Of a stretch of DNA of 64,000 bases, positions 8,780-17,814 are shown one piece after another. The position numbers and the translations under genes were made by a program. How positions within the stretch are numbered: the stretch's first letter is position 1; every line of letters begins with the position of its first letter. Below the pieces are notes generated by a model. The model had not been told where the DNA came from, did no database searches, and saw nothing but the letters and a program-made list of their open reading frames with translations. The DNA comes from an uncultured Actinomycetes bacterium (GTDB lineage Bacteria > Actinomycetota > Acidimicrobiia > Acidimicrobiales > Acidimicrobilacustridaceae), in assembly GCA_937876315.1 (NCBI GenBank), contig CALEHQ010000027.1, forward strand, positions 1 to 64,000. Direction: 5' to 3'.

Positions 8780-10095
8780 GTTCGAAGCCTGGGGGATTCG
8801 CAGCGCTTCGTCATCGCAACTTTCGTCTGTATCTGATGGGCCAGGGGCTTTCACAAGCCGGTACGTGGATGCAAACCGTTGCGATGGGTTGGTTGGTTCT
8901 AAAAGTCACCGGTAGTGGCGGAATGTTGGGACTCGTCAGCGCCGCACAGTTCACGCCAACTCTTTTGTTCGGTGCGTTCGCCGGAACCCTCGCTGATCGT
9001 CACAGTCGTTGGCACATGTTGCAGATCACACAAGTGCTGGCCACAGTGATCGCGATTGCACTTGGCCTGATGGTGGTCACCGACACCATCTCCGTTTGGA
9101 GTTTGTTTGTTCTCGCCGCCGCATTCGGAACGGTGAATGCGTTCGATATGTCGATTCGTTCATCGTTTGTGTACGAGTTAGTTGGACCAGACGACATCAC
9201 TAGTGCGGTGGGCATCGGAAGTACGACCAACAACATCGCTCGAATCGTTGGTCCCGGAATTGCCGGAGTTTTGATCGCTGCATTTGGACTTGCTGTTCCT
9301 TTTCTAGTGAATGGCGTCAGCTTTCTCGCCATCACGGTTGCTTTGTTGCTCATGCGTCAATCAGAATTTGTGCCGAAGGTGCCAGTGAAGCGAGAGAAAG
9401 GACAGGTTCGCGAAGGCATAAAGGTTGTGTGGGCCGATTCTCGACTTCGAACACCAATGCTCATGACTGTTGTCATCGGGATGCTCGCATACGAAAACCA
9501 GATTTCGCTTCCGCTTTTTGCGAAGTACACCTTCGATAGGGAAGCAACTGGTTACGGCATTCTCTCTTCGGTTATGGGGGTCGGCTCGGTTGTAGGCGGA
9601 CTACTGATCGCACGCTTTGGGAGAGCAACACACAAACGTTTGGGGTTTGCAGCAGCGTTTCTCGGTGGCTCGATGCTTCTTGCTGCGGTGATGCCAACCT
9701 TCTGGACGATGTCAGCGGCGTTATTGCTCGTCGGAGCTGGAAGCGTGGCGTTCATCACTATGAACTCCGCCACCCTGCAACTCACGTCACCGGTTGAGGT
9801 TCGCGGTCGTGTGATGGCGCTCTACATCACCGCAATCATTGGCACGACGCCCATTGGCGGTCCGATCATCGGCTGGATTGGCCAGCACATCGATCCGAGA
9901 GCCACTTACATCACTGGTGGTCTGGCTTGCCTTCTGACCGCAGCGTTCGCTTGGCCATCGCTGCGACGTTCAACCGAAGAAGTCTTGTCTGAAGAGGAAG
10001 AAGCGGCGATTTACCGGTCGGCGATCATTGATGCCGAGACACTCGTTGGTGACCTCGATTCGGAGATTCCGATCAATCTACCCACGGAGAAATGA
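8776..10095 (+). CDS. MFS transporter, DHA3/EntS-like exporter
   Basis: A 439-residue major facilitator protein with about 12 membrane segments. The N terminus (FAALRHRNFRLYLMGQGLSQ) and the A-motif-like GTLADRHSRWHML are typical of the MFS_3 (EntS/tetracycline-exporter) family, as is the central GVGSVVGGLLIARFG. The start ATG overlaps the PadR gene stop, so the longer open frame upstream was discarded. The last 40 residues are acidic and cytoplasmic. It probably exports a small lipophilic compound or siderophore under control of the coupled PadR regulator; the substrate cannot be read from sequence. Confidence 0.8.
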   Translation: MSSKPGGFAALRHRNFRLYLMGQGLSQAGTWMQTVAMGWLVLKVTGSGGMLGLVSAAQFTPTLLFGAFAGTLADRHSRWHMLQITQVLATVIAIALGLMVVTDTISVWSLFVLAAAFGTVNAFDMSIRSSFVYELVGPDDITSAVGIGSTTNNIARIVGPGIAGVLIAAFGLAVPFLVNGVSFLAITVALLLMRQSEFVPKVPVKREKGQVREGIKVVWADSRLRTPMLMTVVIGMLAYENQISLPLFAKYTFDREATGYGILSSVMGVGSVVGGLLIARFGRATHKRLGFAAAFLGGSMLLAAVMPTFWTMSAALLLVGAGSVAFITMNSATLQLTSPVEVRGRVMALYITAIIGTTPIGGPIIGWIGQHIDPRATYITGGLACLLTAAFAWPSLRRSTEEVLSEEEEAAIYRSAIIDAETLVGDLDSEIPINLPTEK

Positions 10096-10193
10096 GTTAT
10101 TCACTGGGGTGACGGTGCAACTCAGTAGTTGGCATGGTTCACTTGAGTCTGGGCAATCACTCAGACACCCTGAGCGGTCAGAAAGGACCAGAG

Positions 10194-10745
10194 ATGGTCG
10201 CAGTCATCATCATTGTCGTGGTTGTTGTACTTCTCGCACTGGTTCTTGTCGGCTCCTATAACGGCATCGTCCGAATGCGAAACCAAGTCGACAACGGCTG
10301 GTCGCAAATCGATGTGCAAATCAAACGTCGCGCAGACCTCATTCCAAATCTTGTCGAGACGGTAAAGGGATACGCGGCACACGAGTCGGGAACGTTTGAA
10401 GCCGTTGTTGCCGCCCGCAATGCGTCGGTTACGGCAAATACTCCATCCGAAGCCGCTGCTGCTGAGGCGCCCATGGTTGCCGCCCTCGGCAGGATTTTTG
10501 CGCTTGCAGAGGCGTATCCAGATCTCAAAGCCGATGCGAATTTCCGACAACTGCAATCTGAAATCACGGCAACGGAAGATCGAATCGCCTATGCGCGTCA
10601 GTTTTACAACGACTCTGTCACCCGTTACCACGACAAGATCGACACATTTCCAGGTGTGGCGGTTTCCAAGATCGGCAGTTTTCCTCGCCGTGAATTGTTC
10701 GAAGCGGATGAAGCAGATCGCCCAGTTCCGAAGGTTGAGTTCTGA
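10194..10745 (+). CDS. lemA: LemA family protein
   Basis: A 183-residue protein with one N-terminal membrane helix (VAVIIIVVVVVLLALVLVGS) and a helical-bundle domain beginning YNGIVRMRNQVDNGWSQIDV, followed by KRRADLIPNLVETVKGYA, the LemA signature. The C-terminal part (FRQLQSEITATEDRIAYARQ) completes the bundle. The chosen ATG has AAAGGA about 8 nt upstream; a longer frame from 10134 lacks this. It is followed 36 bp later by htpX, a pairing common in bacteria, suggesting a role in membrane protein quality control. No biochemical activity is known for LemA. Confidence 0.88.
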   Translation: MVAVIIIVVVVVLLALVLVGSYNGIVRMRNQVDNGWSQIDVQIKRRADLIPNLVETVKGYAAHESGTFEAVVAARNASVTANTPSEAAAAEAPMVAALGRIFALAEAYPDLKADANFRQLQSEITATEDRIAYARQFYNDSVTRYHDKIDTFPGVAVSKIGSFPRRELFEADEADRPVPKVEF

Positions 10746-10781
10746 GCCTCATTTCAGTCGTTCTCTTGATCGCGGGTTTTG

Positions 10782-11828
10782 ATGGCTGACGCCGCAAGTT
10801 TCATTGACCACAAACGCAACAACAAGCGTGCCAGTTTCGTCATCCTCGCTGGCGTTTTCGCTCTTCTTTTTGTCGTTGCCAATCTCATCGTGGGCATATT
10901 TGGGGGTTACTCAAAACAGGAATGTGGCCTAGCAACTCGCGATATCTACGGTCGTATTTCGCAAGATTGTCAGAGCAGTTTCAATTTCAATGGTGCTGTT
11001 CTGATCCTGACAGTTCTGTTTGTGCTCGGGTATTTGCTTCTTGCGTGGTTGTTCTCTGCGTCCGCGGCGCTCAGCATGGCGCAGGCGCGACCGGCCGATG
11101 GGCCTGAGTTTTCAGAACTCCGGAACATCGTTGAACAGATGGCCATTGCCGCTGGCATTCCTGTTCCTTCGGTCTTTGTTGTTGATGATCCTGCTCCGAA
11201 TGCATTTGCTACGGGACGTAATCCGAAGCATGCAGCGATCACGGTGACGACTGGTTTGTTAGCGGTTATGTCCCCTCGTGAATTGCGCGGAGTCATTGCG
11301 CACGAGACGGGACACATTGTGAACCGAGACATTGCAGTCACAACGCTCGCTGTTCTGGCTGTCGGAGCGATTGCGGTCATCGCACAGATCGGAATCCGTA
11401 TCGGCTTCTTCAGTGGTGGCCGGCGCAATGAAGCGGCAGGGGCGATGATGCTTGTAGGCATCGTCCTCTACCTCATTGCAGTTCCTGCCGGAATGCTCAT
11501 GCGGGCAGCGCTTTCGCGAAAGCGAGAAGGAATGGCCGACGCGACGGCGGTCGAACTCACTCGAGAGCCAGGCGGAATTCGCTCTGCGCTCGAGAAACTC
11601 GAAGCCGATACAACCGTGATTTCGCGCCCTTCGGCGGCGAGTGCTCACCTGTGGATCGAGTCACCACTCGAGCGCAGTGGAGAGCAGGGCATCCAGGGAG
11701 CCTTCGGTCGACTTATGGACACCCATCCGCCGTTGGCGGAGCGAATCGCAATTCTTCGTGCCATCGAAGGCCTCGATCCCGAGGGTCGAGGGCCGAACGA
11801 TTCCCCTTCGTCCTCCGCCTTTTCTTGA
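10782..11828 (+). CDS. htpX: HtpX-like M48 zinc metalloprotease
   Basis: A 348-residue integral-membrane protease. The zinc site HETGH (HEXXH) sits in GVIAHETGHIVNRD near residue 172, and the third ligand is likely the Glu in SRKREGMADATAVELT. Two membrane helices lie in the N-terminal 110 residues and two more follow the active site, as in HtpX. ATG at 10782 is preferred to an adjacent TTG. It degrades damaged or misassembled membrane proteins, and is probably co-transcribed with lemA. Two cysteines (ECGL...DCQSS) lie in the extracytoplasmic loop between the first two helices and could form a disulfide. Confidence 0.88.
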   Translation: MADAASFIDHKRNNKRASFVILAGVFALLFVVANLIVGIFGGYSKQECGLATRDIYGRISQDCQSSFNFNGAVLILTVLFVLGYLLLAWLFSASAALSMAQARPADGPEFSELRNIVEQMAIAAGIPVPSVFVVDDPAPNAFATGRNPKHAAITVTTGLLAVMSPRELRGVIAHETGHIVNRDIAVTTLAVLAVGAIAVIAQIGIRIGFFSGGRRNEAAGAMMLVGIVLYLIAVPAGMLMRAALSRKREGMADATAVELTREPGGIRSALEKLEADTTVISRPSAASAHLWIESPLERSGEQGIQGAFGRLMDTHPPLAERIAILRAIEGLDPEGRGPNDSPSSSAFS

Positions 11829-11899
11829 GGTCATCGCGGTAATGGTGTGAACCTCCTCAGCATTGGCCATACTTGTGGACCGGTTTCAGGAAGGCATTC

Positions 11900-12406
11900 A
11901 TGAAGTTCACTGTCGGTTCCAAGATCATCTATCCCGCTCACGGCACTGCCGAGGTCACTGGTCGCTCGACCCGAGTGGTCGATGGCAAGAAGGTCAAGTA
12001 CCTCGAGTTGTCGGTTGCGGCTGGTGACGACTCATGGCGCGGCGGGAATCTCAAAGTGTCGGTGCCCGAGGATCGTGCTGAAGACCTCGGAGTTCGTCAG
12101 GCCATTTCTGAAGAAGAAGTCGAAGATGTACTCGCAGTGCTCGCGGTTCGCAACGTTCGCGTTCCTACAAACTGGTCACGTCGATTCAAGAACCATCAAG
12201 AGAAGATGAAGTCGGGAGATATCTACGAATGTGCCGAGGTTGTTCGTAACCTTGCGCTTCGCGACCGTCAGTCATCGCTCTCAAGCGCCGAGAAGGCCAT
12301 GCAGATCCGTGCGCGTCGAATTCTCGTTTCGGAGCTTGCAGTTTCTTGGAACACCACGATGGAAGATGCCGGCGCTCGTGTCGACACCGTTCTCGCCGAG
12401 GACTAA
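11900..12406 (+). CDS. carD: CarD family transcriptional regulator
   Basis: A 168-residue protein matching mycobacterial CarD in length and layout. The N-terminal Tudor-like RNA-polymerase interaction domain starts KFTVGSKIIYPAHGTAEVTG and runs to about residue 60. The C-terminal helical DNA-binding domain contains the conserved Trp in VPTNWSRRFKNHQEK, the residue that wedges into the upstream edge of the transcription bubble in CarD, near residue 87. The ATG at 11900 has AGGAAGG as ribosome binding site; the longer open frame from 11873 is rejected. CarD stabilises open complexes at housekeeping (rRNA-type) promoters. It is convergent with the large sulfotransferase gene, separated by only 3 bp. 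Confidence 0.92.
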   Translation: MKFTVGSKIIYPAHGTAEVTGRSTRVVDGKKVKYLELSVAAGDDSWRGGNLKVSVPEDRAEDLGVRQAISEEEVEDVLAVLAVRNVRVPTNWSRRFKNHQEKMKSGDIYECAEVVRNLALRDRQSSLSSAEKAMQIRARRILVSELAVSWNTTMEDAGARVDTVLAED

Positions 12407-12409
12407 GCC

Positions 12410-14017
12410 CTAGTCCGCTTTCTTGGCGGGTTGGATGACATATTTCAGAGCTTCATCGGAAAGGACGAACGCGTCGTTTGTTGCTTCCGCGCCTGGCTCT
12501 ACAAGTTCCGGCCATTGCGTGCTGGGCAGGACCGCAACTTCGAAGAGTTCGGTAACTGATCCTTCGAAGCGCATAAAGCCGACGACCTCGCCAGTGTTGA
12601 TGTCGACAGCCCAGACGCCGCACTCGCGCGGCGTGTCTGCCTGAGTGATCGGGAGACCATCGAACACCGTCTCGCGAACTTTCGAGAGACCAATGAACGC
12701 GATGTTGCCGACGAACGAAAGACCGCGAGTGAAGCCGGGAAGAATCGCAATGGTTTCGCGTTCACCGGTTTCGATGTCGACGGTGCATAATGCCCCACGG
12801 CCCGACTCAAGCACCCACAACTTGCCGTTATGCCAGCGAGGCGAGTGAGGCATTGAAAGACCGACGGTGATTGGAGCGCCACCTTCGATGTCGAGAATCG
12901 CGCCACCTGCAGCCTTGTCCTTGCGCCAACCATTGGGTGTGTCGGTCATGCCAAGAACGGTGACGTACTTCGGGCGTCCTTCGACCATTGCTAAGCCATT
13001 GAGGTGGCAGCGATCGTCCGCAGAGAGGCCGGAAATGAATTGCGGCCGCCACTGCGGAGCGAACGAGTTCTCGCGATCGAACTTCACCAAGCAAGAAAAG
13101 CGTGTGGCGACGGCCCAAAGTTCTCCGTCGGCGTCGTAGCCGAGATCGTGGATACGAATGTCGCCGGTGGTGTGACCGCGGCGAGGCATGTAACACGCGT
13201 CGATGCGGCCTTCGGGATCAATTGTTGAGGCGGCAGCTTGTTGGTTCCAGAATTCCCACACGGTTGTCTTCGTGCCCAGTGCCAACTTCGCGCCTTGCAC
13301 GGCAACGCCCATCGGGCTTGGGAAATAGCGAAGGTGCGTGTTGACCTTGTCGCCGTCGCAACGAACAAGGACAAGACGACCGCTCTGGTAGGTCGTGACT
13401 GCAAGCGAACAATTTGCTGCCTGGAGAATGCTTGCGAATGACCCAGTAAACACACTTGAGAAATCGGTAGGGATGGCGCCATCGGGTTCTTCAGTGAGCC
13501 CAACCTTGACGGCTTCGGCCGAACGAGTTTTCGACGGCTGAATGGGGGGCGGATCGGCGAAAACATCGTGAGCGCGAACTGCAACGGGATCGACGATGTC
13601 CCAGACCTTCTTCATCTCTTCAGCGTTGCGTTCCCACTTTGAGGCCTGCGGAGCTTCAAGCGTTGTTGCCGAGAGTGGAAGTTCACCACCCGTTTCAGTG
13701 TCCCAAGTGAGATCGAGATTGGCGCAGAGGCGCGCGAGTTCTGCATCGGGATCAGCGAGCAGCGCGGAGTAACTCGTGACACACCAACGATCGGGTTCTA
13801 GCGCTTCAAGATCGTCAAGCAACGTTGTCGTGGCAGCCACCCACTGATTCGCAACAACTTCAGGGAGCGACTTGCCAATGAGGTCACGCCAACCCGGAGT
13901 AAGGAGCATCGACCAACGGTCTCCGGTCCAGTCCGGGAGATCGGGATACGTCACAAAACGACCCGATCGCCATGCATCAAGCATGCTGCGAATCGTTTCG
14001 CGAGGGTCACGCCACAA
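12410..14017 (-). CDS. 3' part of an interrupted gene: sulfotransferase C-terminus plus TIGR03032 domain
   Basis: This open frame begins with TTG immediately after the in-frame TAA that ends the upstream frame, so both belong to one reading frame of 1023 sense positions. The first 110 residues finish a sulfotransferase fold: (L)WRDPRETIRSMLDAWRSG carries the 3'-phosphate-binding Arg/Ser expected right after a PDAKFV-x segment. From about residue 165 to the end it matches the TIGR03032 family (SLAVTTYQSGRLVLVRCDG, then a beta-propeller-like series with HSPRWHNGKLWVLESGRG and RGLSFVGNIAFIGLSKVRET). No ribosome binding site precedes the TTG, so this half is unlikely to be translated unless by read-through or reinitiation. 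Function of TIGR03032 proteins is unknown. Confidence 0.75.
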   Translation of the reverse strand: MWRDPRETIRSMLDAWRSGRFVTYPDLPDWTGDRWSMLLTPGWRDLIGKSLPEVVANQWVAATTTLLDDLEALEPDRWCVTSYSALLADPDAELARLCANLDLTWDTETGGELPLSATTLEAPQASKWERNAEEMKKVWDIVDPVAVRAHDVFADPPPIQPSKTRSAEAVKVGLTEEPDGAIPTDFSSVFTGSFASILQAANCSLAVTTYQSGRLVLVRCDGDKVNTHLRYFPSPMGVAVQGAKLALGTKTTVWEFWNQQAAASTIDPEGRIDACYMPRRGHTTGDIRIHDLGYDADGELWAVATRFSCLVKFDRENSFAPQWRPQFISGLSADDRCHLNGLAMVEGRPKYVTVLGMTDTPNGWRKDKAAGGAILDIEGGAPITVGLSMPHSPRWHNGKLWVLESGRGALCTVDIETGERETIAILPGFTRGLSFVGNIAFIGLSKVRETVFDGLPITQADTPRECGVWAVDINTGEVVGFMRFEGSVTELFEVAVLPSTQWPELVEPGAEATNDAFVLSDEALKYVIQPAKKAD

Positions 14018-15481
14018 TTAGACGAACTTTGCATCGGGGTACGCAGCCGCAAGAAAGGGAATACGTAGAGAGTTCTTCGGCGTCTTTTCGATCATGCGCA
14101 CGATTGATCCGGGCTGCACGGGCTCGCGATCGCGATTCTTCAGTCGTCGAACAAATGAACCGCTGAGCTTTTCAACCACCTCAGGCGTGATGTCTTCTTC
14201 GGTGAGACGGTTCGAGTCCCAGCCATGGGAGGCGGGTGCGAGTGCAGGGAATGCCTGGATGAGCTGGTGGCTTTCGCCACCGATTGTGTAGGACTCTTTG
14301 GCGCGCATCATCGCTTCGAACAACATCGTGCTGCCCGAGCGCGGGGACGAAATGATGAACACAGGGCGATCAAGGGTGATCGGTTCGCCGATCTGTTTCG
14401 GTGCTGGCATTGCAGGAGCCGCGGGCGCAGGAGCCGCGGGCGCAGGTGCAGCAGCGGGCGCGGGTGCGCCGCCGGGTGCGGCGGCAGGGGCAGTACCCAT
14501 GCCGCTCGGTGCAGCTACGGCACCGGATTGTGTCAACGAAGGGCGAAGTACGAGTTGTCGAATCGCTTCATTGACTTTGACCGTGTTGGGAAGTGCTTGG
14601 GGATAGGGGTCAACGATTGCATCGGCTTCATCACGAAGTTTTGCGTAGGAGTCGAATCCCTGAGGGTTGTCGCCAAAGTGGGCCCAGCAGGCTTTCCATG
14701 AGCGACGGAAGGGGATGAGCGCTCGATCAAGTTCAACGGCGCGATCGAGGTCGACTTCTGCGAACTGATGAAGGATGTTTGCCAGCGTTTGGTCGATTTC
14801 TGCCGAAGGCATGACGGTCGATTGGTTCATCGTTTCGAACGCGATTGAGGTGACCGTTTGCACCTGAGGCAGCGGTGAGTTGGCGTCAGCTGCACCCGTT
14901 TGCCGGTCGATGAGTGACCAGAACCCCGCGCCGCCGACGGTGTCGATGACAAGGTGGATGCGCGGTGCGTTGACGGGGTTTTCGACTCGGTGTGGTTCCC
15001 ACGTATCGAAGACCCAGCACGAGCCTGGTTCCATATGAATCGATTCATCGTCGACATGAAAGAGCACAGCTGGGTCGGTGATGATCGGAATATGAACGCG
15101 AAGGTGATCCCACCAATACCGATTGGTGTCCACATGAGACGTCACTTCGGACTCAATGTCGATGCGCATGAGTCGCGTGCGCCCGATGGGACAGCCGAGT
15201 CCGGTGAGCCCAGCCATGACGTTGACAATCGACGGCAACGATTCGAGGTGAGGTGTGGGTCGCATCGGTCCCACAACGGAATCATTGTTGGGATCTCCCA
15301 TGACCGATACCAGTGGAAGAGCGCTGTTTCCGGGCATGCCTTCTGGGTGCGGGCGCCAAACGTCTTCGGGAATCGCGCTGACCTCAGCAATGAGGGCGTT
15401 GATGTCGGTGCTTATCGGCAATCGAACGATCGGTTGGTCAAGGCGCACGTGATTCTCCGGGAAGTGGTCTGCGCAACTCAT
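14018..15481 (-). CDS. 5' part of an interrupted gene: aspartyl/asparaginyl hydroxylase-like domain plus sulfotransferase N-terminus
   Basis: 487 residues before an in-frame TAA. Residues about 15-180 resemble the aspartyl/asparaginyl beta-hydroxylase (cupin-like, Fe(II)/2-oxoglutarate) fold: HVDTNRYWWDHLRVHIPI supplies an H-x-D pair, and EPHRVENP a second His with a downstream Arg (RIHLVID). A helical stretch of about 130 residues follows, then a Pro/Ala-rich linker (about 325-365). From about 370 a PAPS-dependent sulfotransferase begins: FIISSPRSGSTMLFEAM is the 5'-phosphosulfate loop. The frame stops at AAYPDAKFV, where family members continue with an aromatic residue and the WRDPR motif. 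A Tyr codon changed to TAA is the simplest explanation. Divergent from the acyl-CoA ligase. Confidence 0.75.
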   Translation of the reverse strand: MSCADHFPENHVRLDQPIVRLPISTDINALIAEVSAIPEDVWRPHPEGMPGNSALPLVSVMGDPNNDSVVGPMRPTPHLESLPSIVNVMAGLTGLGCPIGRTRLMRIDIESEVTSHVDTNRYWWDHLRVHIPIITDPAVLFHVDDESIHMEPGSCWVFDTWEPHRVENPVNAPRIHLVIDTVGGAGFWSLIDRQTGAADANSPLPQVQTVTSIAFETMNQSTVMPSAEIDQTLANILHQFAEVDLDRAVELDRALIPFRRSWKACWAHFGDNPQGFDSYAKLRDEADAIVDPYPQALPNTVKVNEAIRQLVLRPSLTQSGAVAAPSGMGTAPAAAPGGAPAPAAAPAPAAPAPAAPAMPAPKQIGEPITLDRPVFIISSPRSGSTMLFEAMMRAKESYTIGGESHQLIQAFPALAPASHGWDSNRLTEEDITPEVVEKLSGSFVRRLKNRDREPVQPGSIVRMIEKTPKNSLRIPFLAAAYPDAKFV

Positions 15482-15577
15482 CCCCGTAGAAGGTTGGTGC
15501 TTTAGGCGAAAGTTTCTTCGAAATGCGATTTTCTCAAATCTTGTGAGTCGAGGGACTGGGCATGGCAGTCTGAGCGC

Positions 15578-17089
15578 ATGACAGAGACGTTTTGGGGGTT
15601 GGTGGCAGCGGTAGCGGACGAGTATCCGAATCGTGTTGTCGCTGTGGACGATTACGGGCGTTCGCTGACCTCGTCGCTATTGCGTGACGAAGCGGAATCG
15701 GTCGCTGCTGGTCTCATGCAACTTGGAATCGGCCCTGGATCGATTGTGTCCTGGCAGTTACCGACAACATTGGAATCACTCGTGATGCTGGCGGCTTGCG
15801 CTCGTTTGGGAGTCGTGCAGAACCCAATCATTCCTATGTTGCGACACGCCGAAGTTAGTCATATCGCGGGGCAAATAGGAACAGATCTTTTGGTCATCCC
15901 GAATCATTGGCGTGGATTCGACCATGCGGCAATGGCCAGAGATCTCGGAATTCGGTCATGGTCGGCGGAGTACGAAGCGCCGGTTACGGCTTCAACCGCG
16001 CTGCGGTTGCCTTCGGGGGACGTGTCCCAACTTCCAGCGCCGCCGATCTTGGACAATGAGTGTCGCTGGATCTATTTCTCTTCCGGGACGACTGCGGCTC
16101 CGAAGGGAGTTCGTCATACCGACACCTCGGCGATTGCTTCGGGAGCATCGCTGTCGGAACGTTTGGGATTCAGTCCCGACGACGTGTACCCGATCGCATG
16201 GCCCTTTACGCATATTGGCGGAATCGCGATGTTGGTGACATCGCTGAACACCGGTGTTCGTCTCGTGTTATTCGATGTGTTTGATCCCGCCACGACAGCC
16301 GACCGCATGGCAGCACACGGACCAACGATGTTGGGTTCTGCTGTTCCGTTCTTTCGAGCGTTTCTCGATGCAGAGCGACGCGCTGACGGTCAGTTGCTTT
16401 CGAAGGTGCGCGGTTGTGTCGGGGGAGGCGCCCCCATACCGGGCGAAGTCAACCAAGAACTTGTCGAGACGTTTGGAGTAGCGGGCGTTGTCGGCGCTTA
16501 TGGCCTTACCGAGTTCCCGAATTGCACCTGTGAATGGTTCGACGGCCCTGACGTAGGTCGCGATGTCGGACCAGCGGGCCCTGGTGTTGACGCCCGAGTC
16601 ATCGATGGTGAGCTTCAGCTGAGGGGTACCCAATGCTTTCTCGGTTATGTCGATGAATCACTGAATGCTGCAGCGTTTACCGACGACGGATGGTTCCGAA
16701 CGGGTGACCTTGCAGAAATTGGTCCTGACAATCGAATTCGAATCGTTGGCCGACTCAAGGACGTGGTCATTCGAAATGCAGAAAACATTTCGGCAACTGA
16801 GGTTGAAGAAGCAGTGCTGTTCCACGGTTCGGTGGCTGATGTTGCCGTCATTGGCCTTCCCGATTCCCGCACCGGCGAGCGAGTGTGTGCCGCAATCGTG
16901 GTGACTCCAGGGTCAACAATCGATGTTCCAACGTTGGCGGCGCACTGCATTGAATTGGGCTTGGCGAAGTACAAATGCCCGGAACAAGTCGTCATCATTG
17001 AATCGATTGAGCGAAACCCAATGGGGAAAATTCAAAAAGACAAAGTTCGCGACGCGGTTTTGCGAACAATCCAGACGCGAGAGGATTGA
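15578..17089 (+). CDS. Class I adenylate-forming acyl-CoA ligase
   Basis: A 503-residue AMP-binding enzyme with all core motifs: P-loop-like YFSSGTTAAPKGVRHT near residue 168, YGLTE near 308, the GWFRTGDLAEI hinge region near 370 with the catalytic Asp, and the C-terminal lysine in RNPMGKIQKDKV near 485. It activates a carboxylic acid as the acyl-AMP and transfers it to CoA. Its length and short N terminus fit the FadD/cyclohexanecarboxylate-CoA ligase group rather than acetyl-CoA synthetase; the substrate cannot be deduced. An AlkB-like gene follows 6 bp later. It is divergent from the sulfotransferase gene across 96 bp, with a CAGTCT hexamer 6 nt before the ATG. Confidence 0.88.
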   Translation: MTETFWGLVAAVADEYPNRVVAVDDYGRSLTSSLLRDEAESVAAGLMQLGIGPGSIVSWQLPTTLESLVMLAACARLGVVQNPIIPMLRHAEVSHIAGQIGTDLLVIPNHWRGFDHAAMARDLGIRSWSAEYEAPVTASTALRLPSGDVSQLPAPPILDNECRWIYFSSGTTAAPKGVRHTDTSAIASGASLSERLGFSPDDVYPIAWPFTHIGGIAMLVTSLNTGVRLVLFDVFDPATTADRMAAHGPTMLGSAVPFFRAFLDAERRADGQLLSKVRGCVGGGAPIPGEVNQELVETFGVAGVVGAYGLTEFPNCTCEWFDGPDVGRDVGPAGPGVDARVIDGELQLRGTQCFLGYVDESLNAAAFTDDGWFRTGDLAEIGPDNRIRIVGRLKDVVIRNAENISATEVEEAVLFHGSVADVAVIGLPDSRTGERVCAAIVVTPGSTIDVPTLAAHCIELGLAKYKCPEQVVIIESIERNPMGKIQKDKVRDAVLRTIQTRED

Positions 17090-17095
17090 GGAGAG

Positions 17096-17707
17096 ATGTC
17101 CGGGCAGCCACCGTTGTTTGAAGAGCAACCAACTGGTCCTGGCCTCGGGCTCACGCTCATTCGCAGCGCGGTAGGTAGTGCCGCTGCTGATGCGGCCTTT
17201 GCCGCGCTGCGAACAAAAGTCATGTGGCATCAGGACCACTTGAAAATGTTCGGCAAACTCATTCCCGTTCCCCGTCTTGAAGCGTGGGTTGCCGACGAGG
17301 GTCTTGACTACAACTATTCGGGGATTCATCACGATCCCGATCCGTGGATTGATGAACTCGTCGAATTACGAGACCTCTCAAGTAGCCACACCGGGACGAG
17401 GTTTAATTCGGTGTTGTGCAACCTGTATCGGGATGGAAGCGACGGCGTGGACTGGCATGCCGACGATGAACCAGAGTTTGGGCAGATGCCGGTGATTGCC
17501 TCATTAAGTCTTGGTGCTACTCGCCGTTTCGACTTACGACGGGTTGACGACCATTCGATCAAGGTGGAACTTGAACTGCATCACGGCGATCTCGTCATTA
17601 TGAGCGGAATGACGCAAACGCTGTGGCGCCATCGAGTACCAAAAACGAAAAAGCCTGTGGGTGAGCGAATCAACCTGACGTTTCGAACCGTGACGCCGAA
17701 GGCCTAG
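17096..17707 (+). CDS. AlkB-like Fe(II)/2-oxoglutarate dioxygenase
   Basis: A 203-residue AlkB-family protein. The iron ligands are in WHADDEP (H-x-D) near residue 120 and in LWRHRVPKT near 178; the 2-oxoglutarate-binding arginine lies in RINLTFRTV at the C terminus. N(S/V)...LYRDG in front of the first ligand and the ASLSLGATRRFDLR strand match AlkB homologues of the ALKBH2/3-like bacterial group. It removes alkyl lesions from nucleic acid bases by oxidative demethylation. The ATG has GGAGAG upstream, and it is probably co-transcribed with the ligase, although the two functions look unrelated. Confidence 0.88.
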   Translation: MSGQPPLFEEQPTGPGLGLTLIRSAVGSAAADAAFAALRTKVMWHQDHLKMFGKLIPVPRLEAWVADEGLDYNYSGIHHDPDPWIDELVELRDLSSSHTGTRFNSVLCNLYRDGSDGVDWHADDEPEFGQMPVIASLSLGATRRFDLRRVDDHSIKVELELHHGDLVIMSGMTQTLWRHRVPKTKKPVGERINLTFRTVTPKA

Positions 17708-17814
17708 GCAAGAGATCGGCACCCTTTCTCCAAACAGGAACACTTACCCAAGTTCTGACACAATGGCTCCTCTTGACGAAGAAGGAACTCGTCAGCACCC
17801 AGGGGGAGTAGGAC

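Noticed and set aside
14298-14606. Plus-strand ORF rich in Gly and Ala over the sulfotransferase linker
   Set aside because: It is the complement of the Pro/Ala-rich linker codons; low-complexity shadow with no ribosome binding site or family resemblance.
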